Shown: one piece after another, positions 13,130 to 24,898 of the stretch
Layout: every line of letters begins with the position of its first letter
Numbering within the stretch: the first letter of the stretch is position 1
The notes under the pieces: model-generated
Database searches by the model: none
What the model was told of the DNA's origin: nothing
The model's input: the letters and a program-made list of their open reading frames with translations, nothing else
DNA from: Mangifera indica
Lineage: Eukaryota > Streptophyta > Magnoliopsida > Sapindales > Anacardiaceae
DNA: 64,000 bases
Direction of reading: 5' to 3'
Assembly (NCBI RefSeq): GCF_011075055.1
Contig: NC_058150.1
Span: 3,534,001-3,598,000, forward strand
Made by a program: the position numbers and the translations under genes

Positions 13130-15642
13130 CAATTCAATGAACAGAATTGTGGAGGAAGAACACACTATTAGTGAAATTAGTTCCCCTATCACTGGGGGTA
13201 GTCCAAAATTCTAATGGTAAGAGTTCAAAAAGAAGGGAAAAGAGAAAGGAAAAACAATTTTTCGGGAAAACTGTGGAGGCTAAGGAAAGCCAAGATGTTA
13301 GTATAAAGAGACTGATGGAAGAAAATTCAAAATCTGGTGATGGAATTTTAGAAAGTGGATGGACTAAATAGAACAAAAAATTGTTGAAGGCGGCTGCTAA
13401 CATTGAGGAGATTAACGAGATCACTGGAATGAGTCTTCTGGAGGAGAGGAATCAAAAATCAAATGATGAAAAGGTGAAAAAACAAAAAAATAGAAGAAAA
13501 AATTGGTTGTTCAAGGAAACTAATAAATCTGAGGATGATCAAGAGAAAGATGGAAATAGTGTTCCAAAGGATTTTAATCCGAAATTTACTGATGGAGGGT
13601 CAGATAATGGGTCAAATGAAACAGAGAAGAGGGTAATATGAAGGATTTTCATAAGGAAGGGAAGCCAGAATCTGATAGTGGAAAGCCAAAGAGTCATAAA
13701 AGTAAAAAGAAGCAGCAATTATTAGAGGAAGCGGCTAAGGCTGACCAGCGTGGAGTTTGCCACTTGAGTTGAATTCCTCCCCACATGGATCATGTAAAGC
13801 TTCGCCAGATTCTCTCTCAATATGGGGAGATACATCAGATTTATCTTGTACCTGAAGGTAATTGTTTCATTGTGACTGAACACTAGGTACAGGATTCTAA
13901 CAATGAAATAATTATTTTGTTTCTCTCTTACTTTTGATTGGCCAAAAGTATTTAATGTGCCAAATCTGTTAGCCTAAGCTGAGATTGAAATTATTTATTT
14001 AATTTGTTTCTTTTCCATTAGGAAGAGAGTGAACCAATGTGTTGTGAATTGAATTTTGTTTGATGGATAATGATTTGCATTACAGGTCCTGCAGCCCAAG
14101 TACCTCATAAGTGGTAAATCATAAGCGAGATGGTAGATTTCAAGAACAAGTTTTTTCAGAAGGGTGTTTATGTTTGAAACAATATACTCTAATTTATTTT
14201 AGATATCTGCAGCTAGTATTATAACTGATTGTAAATTGCTCATTTATGAATTACATAAGTTTCTTTGTGCCACAGCTATAAAATGTGATGCTTCTTGTTG
14301 AATTATGTCTTCAATTATTTTTGGCTCTTTAAGGTTCATTACATCCTTTTTGCTGGCATGCAGTCACTTGATTTCCTCTTTCTGTAGGTGGGTTGAGTTC
14401 ACCAAGAAAAGTGTTGCAAAGAGGGTTGCTAATATGTTAAATGATGAACAAATTGGTATGGATACTTCAACAGGAATAGTTTCTGTAATTCTATTTTTTA
14501 CTTTAAAATTGTCCTGACAGATTTATGGATCCTTGATAGTTTTTGCTCTATCCTCTAACATTTTGAGGATTGTTTGGTTTGAGTTTACTTATATATTGCC
14601 TGGTGCTCTTTTCCATCTTTAATTGTGGTGGTAACATTATGCTACTTGATGCATTTATTTCCTATTCTTGTTTCAGTGGAAGGAAAAGGTCTTCATTTTA
14701 ATATGACCTTTGGAATATCAAGTACCTAAGAAAATTCAAATTGGATAATCTTACTGAAGAAATAGATATAATACTTGTTGAAATTTCCTCTCATTGTTTT
14801 TTATTTTTATTGTTATTTTTTTATGCTATGAGTTGTTGCTGCGGTTTATGACATTGAAGATACTAATATTGCAGCTTATAAAAGTGCTGTTCGGGAGCAG
14901 AAAATAGCTCTGGAAATTTCAGCTGCTAAGAGGGAGCGGGATTTCTATCATTCTAAAGTTGAAAAGTCCCATGCTTTGAACTCTATAGAAGAACGATTAA
15001 AGAAGGTAAACAATGTGTACACTTCAATAATATGGGTTGCTTGTTTGATGAATCAGTTTCAAATTGTTTGTTGTCTCATAACCACTTGTTATTATTATTA
15101 TTTTGCGTTGGATACAATTGTCTGTCATAGGGTATATTATTGACATTGCTAAGTTTTAGTTTATAGGGGATAGTGTGGATGACTTATGACGTTTAATATT
15201 AGTGGATAAAGCAGGTCAATTATCTGAAGTTGTACAATTCGCTTCTGAGTTATGTGTATATTATTGAGATGGAGATGAGATTAGATTCTAATATCACTTT
15301 TCAGTTCATTTAAATTTTGTTTTACAGTAAAAGAGTATAATTTATTTCTAGAAGACATTGTGTTTATCTCTTCTTACCTATTATCACAGAAACAAAAAGT
15401 GCAAAAAGAAATCGGAACTGATTCTGACCTCCATGTTAGCCAGTAGCCAACAAAAGTGATTCGTCAATTCCCACAGAAGCGACCAGTTGCAGACAATACA
15501 ACACAAAGCAAACCTCGACTCTCAAAAGACATCTTAGCTGGGGTGAGTGCCATTTGATTTCTCCACAACCTAGTTTGCACTAATAATGATATGTTCCCCG
15601 AATCTTGCTTGTGATTGTAGGTATTTGGTGGTTCCCAATGAC
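13130..15642 (+). pseudogene. ESF2/ABT1-like pre-rRNA-processing RNA-binding protein, unprocessed pseudogene
   Basis: Pieces read in order as the nucleolar RRM protein ESF2 (activator of basal transcription 1 family), which acts in 18S rRNA maturation. They are a charged Lys/Glu-rich N-terminus (13147-13720); an RRM start with IPPHMDHVKLRQILSQYGEI (13774-13858); GPAAQVPHKW (14085-14115); WVEFTKKSVAKRVANML (14390-14455); a piece ending YDLWNIKYLRKF (14676-14760); a piece near 14875-15007 with AVREQKIALEISAAKRERDF; and a C-terminus ending in FGGSQ (15390-15642). Lesions: the expected ATG reads ATT (about 13144), shifts near 13208 and 13633, and in-frame stops near 13369, 13770 (TGA where Arg is usual), 14113, 14700 and 15445 (TAG where Gln is usual). 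Introns are still in place, so it arose by DNA duplication and not through an mRNA. A functional paralogue is expected elsewhere in the genome. Confidence 0.85.
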
Positions 15643-16516
15643 GGGATTTTCCAGTAATTTGTGGTGAAGAAGAGATGTTAAAGTGAAATATGAGGGTATC
15701 CTTAACTAGTTAGTTTCCTTGAGTCCAGTTGATGAATTTTTAAACATATCAGAAACACATAGTGATTTTTGTTATAATTCTACATTCTACAATGCCCACA
15801 GCTTTGTAATGGGAGCATCTTTAGAAACAATTTTGTCATACATCTATAACATCCCACAGCACAGCATAGAAATGGGATTCTTGTCAGAAACATTTTGACC
15901 GTGTTTAGTAATGTGTAGCATATTATCAAAGTTTTGTGAGAACTTTTATATGTATCAAAATTATGGTGAAAACCTGAATTTATGATTATACGACTAATAT
16001 TGACTCCATTAAACATGTTCCTTATTATCTATGCGGATAAATGTTAGGGATTTTTTTGGGTAATAAAAAAATCTTATTTATGTTGAATTACTTGTTCGAG
16101 ACCGAACTGACCATACTAAATAAATGAAACTCTGAGACAAAACCCACCACAACCATTATACCAGGTGACTTCTAAATGGATTGACCAAAGCTAGACATTA
16201 AATACAAATTAAGGCATAAAAAACGGAAAAGTCACAGAAATTAAGAAAATAGTGGTAAAGCAAGCTTCAATTTTCTTTTGGCCATAGAAAAAACACCATT
16301 GACTACACCCATAAAGCAATATTTGGGGATTTAAACGAGATGAATTGTTGAACAAACAAATTGATTTAGTTAAAAAACAGAAAGGTGAGATAACATCTAT
16401 ACATTGAATGTCTTCCATAAAGTTTGATCACATTTCTTAAGGATATAAGTGTGTGGAACGCCTATGTAAGTTCTAGAAAGGGATTGATTAACTACAGAAT
16501 TCGATTTTGGTTCCAG
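15643..16516. other. Intergenic DNA, 3' flank of RABB1b
   Basis: No gene is recognised. The 3' untranslated region of the minus-strand RABB1b gene probably lies in the right part of this stretch. The open frames at 15780-16016 and 16209-16418 (minus) show no known domain. Confidence 0.4.
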
Positions 16517-18653
<2,137 letters not shown>

Positions 18654-19437
18654 TTCTGATAGAAAACGATGTAGTTTTTGAAACAAAAGTAGGTCGCTGT
18701 CTCTGCCTTTAGACTTGAGAATTGAAAGAGAGAAGAAGAAGAAAGTAAATGTAAAATAGAATTGAGAGGGTGACGTCACCGACACGGAAACGATTGCTCA
18801 GCTACTTATTCTGTTTACTGGTTGGATTAGACCTAATAAGCGACTTTAAATCTAAGGGTAAACATGTCATTTTACCCTTGAAATTAATAAGTTAATATTA
18901 TCAATGGGTTTTGGATTTGTCAGGTTTGGTGGCGTGGTTGGCTTTGGTTCATTTATTACAACAAGAACAAAAGTTTAATTTGGCAACGTCTCCAGACACC
19001 ATTCAATTCTTAACTGTTTTTTCTAAATTTATTTTCCTTGGAAGTTTCCCTTTCCTTTTCTTCCATAATAAATCATTCATTTCAGAGTGACTTAAACGAC
19101 CTTCACAACAATTTTTGACATCATAAAAATCAAGGGAGTTTAAAATTTATTTATTTTTTCTTATAAAAAGAGAAAATAAAAGGAAATTCTCAAAAGTTTA
19201 ATCTCATATGGTCATTATCCCATGTGAACTCAAGTTGAAGCTCATAATACAGCATCAAGTTCTTAATTAAACAGAAATTACTTCTTGGATAATCCATGGT
19301 AATTGGAGAAGGGAGTAGTGATTGGATTGCAGCCTAATCCACAAACGTGTACATTAAAAATGGTGAATGAGCTTTTAATCTAGAAATTGTTGGCTACAAT
19401 AGCTTCCGCTCTGTGCTATTCTGGTGCTGATGGGTTT
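18654..19437. other. RABB1b promoter/leader and 3' flank of the proteasome gene
   Basis: Just right of the RABB1b start the minus strand is CT-rich (GAAGAAGAAGAAAG on the plus strand near 18730-18750), typical of a leader. Around 18775 there is a TGACGTCA palindrome, a bZIP/CRE-like core, within GGTGACGTCACC, about 120 bases upstream of the RABB1b ATG. The remainder is AT-rich and probably includes the 3' end of the proteasome transcript. Confidence 0.5.
18772..18783. promoter_or_regulatory. TGACGTCA (CRE/bZIP-type) palindrome upstream of RABB1b
   Basis: The sequence GGTGACGTCACC is a perfect 12-base palindrome containing the TGACGTCA C-box core bound by plant bZIP (TGA/ATF-like) factors. 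It lies about 120 bases upstream of the RABB1b start codon on the minus strand. Binding is inferred from the motif only. Confidence 0.5.
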
Positions 19438-22023
19438 TCATTCTTCCATTGCCTCTCCAGATTCAATGATTTCTACCTTTTCCTTCAATGGGGTAATCTT
19501 CGTTAAGAGGACCTCTGTGAAAGAAACAAAATAAGGATTAAATCAAACTAAGGGCCATTTAGAAATTAGAAATATTACATAAACTCTTATTGGGAAGCCA
19601 TTACTAACCAGTCTTCTTGGGGAAAGAATGGCCTTTTGAACTGACAAAAGTGCGAGGATTTGGCAGAAGGTGGTTCCTCAGGTATTCCTTGTGCCCCTGT
19701 GCCAACATTCATTATAAGGGAAAAAAGTTTAACGAACTGAGATTAAGATACGTTCGCAAAATATTTACTAGACTGGAAAGAAGCATCAAACCTTTGTTAT
19801 TACACAAACATCAACATTGCTTCCACTTCCCAAATCGTTAAATATGCCAGAACATATTGCCTCAACTACAAGCCTTATCCCCTCATCTTTCTGCGAATAT
19901 GAAATTGCCAACTAGGATAAAACACTGATACACGTTTTGATTTATAAGAAAATAGCTTGCAAAATAAATTAAATAAACATGTCCAAATGGCCGAAGGGTG
20001 CTAGTTGCTTGATCTACCACAGATGCAGCCACTTAGACAATTCAAACCACCACCTAAGCACATATGGTAGAAGCGAATCCCGAGAATAACTAAGTAATAA
20101 TGATGTTCCTGAGCAATTTAGCTGTAAATTTACAAAATTTACAAACTTTTGAATTCTTCACACCAACATCAACAAAACACTATGCAAACCAACACAGACC
20201 AAAATGCTCCAAATATAAAAGGCAAACTTACAGTTAGACCTTCTTGGTATTTAGATTCAAATATAGCCATAGCAGCGAGAGAACCAGACCCCATTGTAGC
20301 ATATGGCAATGTGTCAGTTGATCCATGAGGATATATCTATAAAATCAGCCACAAAAATTATTGAATAATCAAGTTATTATACAAGCAGGTAAAAAAAATT
20401 TCACTGTCATTTCTGAAAGTATATTAAAACTAACTGTACGCAGATGAGGTCCAGTGCAATCAACTCCACCAAGCACTAGAGCAGCTTGGACATAGCCTTG
20501 GTAGCTGAATAAAAAATCTAACAATTAGAATCATACAATCTTAAAAGGCTATCCAGTGTTACGTAACCAGTTACACAAATTGCAATAAATGAACTTAACT
20601 TGAAAAGGTGCTTCTTGAGAAGGGTGAGTGCTGTAACAACCCTTGACTCTCGACCAGTATGGTAACGATGTAACTGCAGCTGGGAGCTGACCATGTCTGG
20701 GGAGATGACAACATTTTGCTACAAATTAGCTATATTAACATGATAATGAAAAATAGGGGCACCCACAGTACCATTTACAAAAACTTAAAAAATGCACTCA
20801 GCACTATATATGGAAATCCTTTAACATAATCCCAAAAATATACCAGTTACAGCTTCTGTATCAGCAGCAGTTCCTGCTCCACAGCAATATATGTTTGGTG
20901 CCATGTAATGAATTTTCTCACAGTTCTTATCGCAAACTATGGGTCCTTCAGTTGCTCTGGTATCTGCCCCAAGAATGACACCATCCTATAAAAAAAATCA
21001 GCAAGAGATGAATAATGTTGCACAGGTCATTCAAGAAGGGTATTGACAGAAAAAAAAGTGCTATACCATATATGATAGATAAGCTTTAAAAAGCAAACAA
21101 ATATATTAACTGTTGAGTACAACATCGATTATGCAACTCCACAAAGCTCAAACTTCATAGCAAATTCCACAAATACAAAAATCACAGTGGGCAACTTTCA
21201 AAAGCCAAAAAAGATAATAACAGTTGAGAACAACATAGACCATGCAACTCCATAATGCTCAAATTCCAGAGCAAATTCCACAAACATAAATTTGATAGTG
21301 TACATTACTGTAAACAAACAATCTCTAAAAGTGCATATGGGTTTAAGCAAATAATTACCTAGATTAATAAGACTGCAGAAACCATTTCTTCACCAACCTT
21401 AAATAAATGATCACGGCTCAACAAAATTGTGTAAGCAATGAAAGAAAGAGAGCAGAACACCATTTGATGGTGAAGAAAATGATCAAAAGAATTTTAAGAA
21501 AGCCCACCAATAAAAAATTAAATGAGTTTTGAAGATCACCCCAGCATCCATATCAATAACTACTTTACTACCAATATTCTCAATTTACCCTAACAAATTA
21601 ATATCTCTAAGAAAATATTTTAACCGATAATAAACCGAATGATACAAATGAATTTAAGAAAAAACACCCCAACTTCAGCACTAGTAATAGATTAGTTTCT
21701 CAAAATTATATAAAAAAAAAAAAGGGAAGTTATCAGTTTGGACAAGTAGTTCAGCACAATTAGCATCAACCTTTTAGCTTTGTGCATGCCCATATATAAA
21801 GAAATTGAGAATTCACACTTACATTATATTGAGAAACTAATACGAACATGACAAAGAATAAAAAAGTTGGGGTTCATACCTGGAAAATCAACCCAACAAT
21901 AGTTGTCCCTGTCTTCCGGTATGAGGGAGGATTAACACCCTCCTTTGAAAGCATATCATTTCGTCTGCAGAGATCAAAATTGAATCCGCCCTGGCGAGGA
22001 ACATCTACCGCCACATTTGACAT
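19438..22023 (-). CDS. PBB: 20S proteasome subunit beta type-7 (PBB), trypsin-like catalytic subunit
   Basis: Eight exons on the minus strand give 273 residues: 21880-22023, 20844-20985, 20600-20696, 20435-20504, 20232-20336, 19792-19890, 19609-19696 and 19438-19514. The product is the beta-2 subunit of the 20S core (trypsin-like site). It is made with a propeptide of about 38 residues ending RKTG, cleaved to expose the catalytic threonine in TTIVGL. The core has [17 protein letters not shown], the GSGSLAAM segment and the C-terminal extension (AMEE) that clasps beta-3. Junctions and length agree with Arabidopsis PBB1/PBB2, so the gene looks functional. A non-coding leader exon begins at about 22564, split from the ATG by an intron at 22037-22563, and a site II cluster lies upstream. 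Confidence 0.96.
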
Positions 22024-22036
22024 TTTAAACTTCAAC

Positions 22037-22563
22037 CTGAATAAATAAGTGAGAACGTTTTGCACCGCCAGACCACCAAAATACAAACCAAAGGATTCTC
22101 AAGCAACATAAATAAAGAAAGAGGGCAGAACATAATTGCTAAAAGAGCCAAGTAGATTGCATAACATAGTGAAAACAACCTTACTTGGGTCCCTGCAAAA
22201 CCTTCACTTTTCAGAAAAGCAGAGAACATTAAAAAATAAGGGAAAAAGTCCGTGAAACTAGTTATTCCTATTCCATCTTAGATTCGTACATTACATTCAT
22301 AAAAAGTTTAATTCTTCTACAAAAACAATCAATACTTGGCTGCCTATAAAAGGAAATCTCGCTACCAAATGCTCAAAAGACTACTTGAAAAAAATGCCAT
22401 TTTGTTTCAAATACAAAGGGCTAATTTATAACAGTTTTTTCTTTTCCAATGACAGTTGAATCTGCCCTTAACTTGATATAATAACAGGCCCAGAGCACAA
22501 AACCTAATAAAAATCACACAAAAAAAGACAATTTTTTGTACGGAAGGTGAAGAGCAAGATTAC
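22037..22563 (-). other. Probable intron in the 5' leader of the proteasome beta-7 gene
   Basis: On the minus strand, CTCAG|GTAATC at 22563/22564 is a donor and TTATTCAG|GTTGAAG ending at 22037 is an acceptor 13 bases before the ATG. The 527 bases between have no coding signal. Confidence 0.55.
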
Positions 22564-22738
22564 CTGAGACAAATTCACTCTTAAAAATCAAATATCCCGA
22601 GAAGTTTAGTGAAAGCTGAATCACACAAGACCCCTGACCGATTGAACTGAAATATAAATCGACGAGTTAGCTGACTCTCCAAGAAAAGTGACACGAAAAA
22701 TAAAAACGAACATATTTACTCATCTGCCCTTTTCTAGT

Positions 22739-22807
22739 TGGGCCTTACAGTTTGTAGGCCCATGGTTCCGTTGTCCAAGTTGGGTGGCCCATTCTATCAA
22801 AAGCCCA
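22739..22807 (-). promoter_or_regulatory. Site II (TGGGCY) cluster in the proteasome beta-7 promoter
   Basis: Four motifs sit in about 70 bases: TGGGCC at 22739, GGCCCA at 22757, GGCCCA at 22786 and AGCCCA at 22802. They lie about 175-245 bases upstream of the predicted leader exon. Such clusters drive growth-linked housekeeping genes through TCP factors, which suits a proteasome core gene. Confidence 0.6.
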
Positions 22808-23502
22808 AAATGAAATACGTAATAATTTTCTAAAATAATATTATTTTCAGAAAATTATTAATAATCTCCCAAATATTTTGATCTTTATAAAATGGATTTA
22901 ATTTTTTCTTTTTGATTATATCTTTCAACTGAATGGAAAATTAGAATTCAGAAAGTAGATCTGATGAAGATTTAACAAAGTTTGATGTGTTGGCACTAGG
23001 CTTATTGGTACATTTTGGGGGTGATACATGCAAATGGCTCTATGTAGATGGATAAGAAAATCTCATGAAATTAATTATATGTGTAATATTTTTGGTCTAA
23101 TAGTCTGACTAGACTTAAGATATTGAGTACTTTGAAATAAAGTCTATCATAGTTTTATAATTCAAAATACCTCTTAACAAAGTTTGCGGAGTATTTAACT
23201 AATTTAAATTTAATATCCTTAGAGGATTTGGGATATACATACATATCCAGTATTTCTTTCGTGCTTTGTTGGTGTGGGATTTGCCTATGAATGTTACAAT
23301 ATGATTCAAATTAACTAAATTGATTCAAAAACTAATGATAATTCAGATTTAGATGTGTTTAACTGAAATCTCCTTTCAAATCGGTTCTTTTGCCAGTTGA
23401 GTTATACCTGTTAACAAAGTTCGAGCAGTAACAAGAATGTTATAAATCAAGAAACGCCTTTATGAAAAACAAAAAAGATTAGCAGGTGATGCAGTAGTTT
23501 AC
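22808..23502. other. AT-rich intergenic DNA
   Basis: No gene, repeat with clear ends or RNA was seen. It includes the place where the missing fourth exon of the first P450 pseudogene would be expected. No heme-binding motif can be read there in any frame. Confidence 0.5.
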
Positions 23503-24643
23503 AGTCTTAAGGTCAGTTAAGTCCTCTGCAACCAGCCCTTTGTCTCTTCAGACGCCAATCACTTCTTCCCTTGCTCTGGTTTGCCATTCTTTGATGCTGT
23601 GCTAGAAGTAGAAGTGCCCAAGTCAAAAGATTAGCAGTTGTTTCCTTTCCTGCAAAATAAAAGGTCTGGCATTCATCTACAACTTCTTCTACCCCTAAAC
23701 CCTCCTCTTGATTCTCTTTATTATTACAGGATGACAGTAATAGACTAAGTAGATTATTCGAATTTTCTCTTGCTAAGCCATTTTTCTTGATCAGCATCAT
23801 TATTGATTCATGAGTTTCCATGTCCAGTCTCCACCTCTCTCTGCTTTTCTTCGTAGGCCAGAACCTATAATAAATAAATCAGAAAACAGCTTTTCTTTTA
23901 GTAGTCAAGAAAATCGAAAGATTAAATCTTGCAATTAGATGAAATACCTGAACCCTGGAAAATAGACACCCCTTTGAGCTTCAATGAAAAGCTGAACTTG
24001 CTGTTCTTGTAACTTAAAAATACGTTTTCCTTCTTCAAAATTGCTTCCAAAAGCTGTACGTGACATGATATCAGCTGAGAGTTCATGAAGTTCTTTATGC
24101 ACTTCCATCTCAAATTCATCTCTCCCTTCCCTTTTTTCCTCCTATTCTCAATCATCTTCATAACACCCGTTACAATTTCTGGCATCCATCCCTGTTCAGA
24201 AGAATTTTCACCATTGTCAAAATTTAAGATTGCATCAATCAACTAATATACTAATTACCTTAACTCGCTCCATGTTGAAGGCCTGATCGACGATGTCCTG
24301 TGTGTAAACCCATAAATCGTCGGTGAGTCCAACAAGTCACTGCCCGCAAAACAGCTTCGCCGACGGGTTAAACGGAATCTTTTCAATTGACCCACTGGTG
24401 AGGACCTCCTTGATCATATCCGGGTCAGATATTGCCAGCCAGGGCACTGACCCAACCCTGTACAAAATGTTCTCCCATGCATGCCCGAGCCGAGTTCCCG
24501 GTGATCAAGCGGTAGCCAGGACCACTTATGCCTTGCTTTTTGAACTGGGTTTGGATCCGATACGGGATCCACATGAATGTGTGAGCTGATTTTGCCGCAA
24601 ATACTAGAAGAATGAAGAAAATGGAAAGTAGAAGAACCTGCAT
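23503..24643 (-). pseudogene. CYP749A-like cytochrome P450 pseudogene, lacking the heme-binding exon
   Basis: Three of four expected exons remain: 24259-24643, 23948-24191 and 23503-23864. The family is CYP72-clan CYP749A (ER-anchored monooxygenases of uncertain substrate). Exon 1 has an N-terminal anchor (MQVLLLSIFFILLVF) and ISGPGYRLITGNSA. About 95 bases are then missing relative to the sister copy, so it jumps to VPWLAISDPDMIKEV. TGA replaces a Gly codon before LVGLTDD. Exon 2 is 244 bases against 245 in the sister copy, shifting the frame at GRDEFEMEV. Exon 3 keeps the I-helix AGKETT but has one extra base after AQHQ and a TGA soon after. Exon 4, with the cysteine heme ligand, is absent. 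It cannot make a working P450. Confidence 0.88.
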
Positions 24644-24898
24644 TGTTGAAGATGGATCTATAATAATGGTGGGTTTTATTTTTCAGTCAGAAGTCGTAGC
24701 GTTGATGACTTTGGAGTAGAAAATTTTTCCATGAATCAATTTTTCTTCTTTGACGTCCAAGGAATTAAAAAATCAACTGTAATATATATGAATATCACGG
24801 AACTCTCTCTTTTTATTTAATTGGAAAGGTCCAAAGCACTCCGAGATACATACTTTTCTGATACATCCCAATGCATCAATCCCTATTTGAGAGAACTT
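24644..24898. other. Spacer between the two tandem P450 pseudogenes
   Basis: About 250 bases, which would be the upstream region of the first pseudogene and the 3' flank of the second. Nothing distinctive was seen. Confidence 0.5.

Noticed and set aside
24323..24589. Plus-strand frame opposite the first P450 pseudogene, and the similar one at 27306-27566
   Set aside because: Both are antisense shadows of P450 exon 1.
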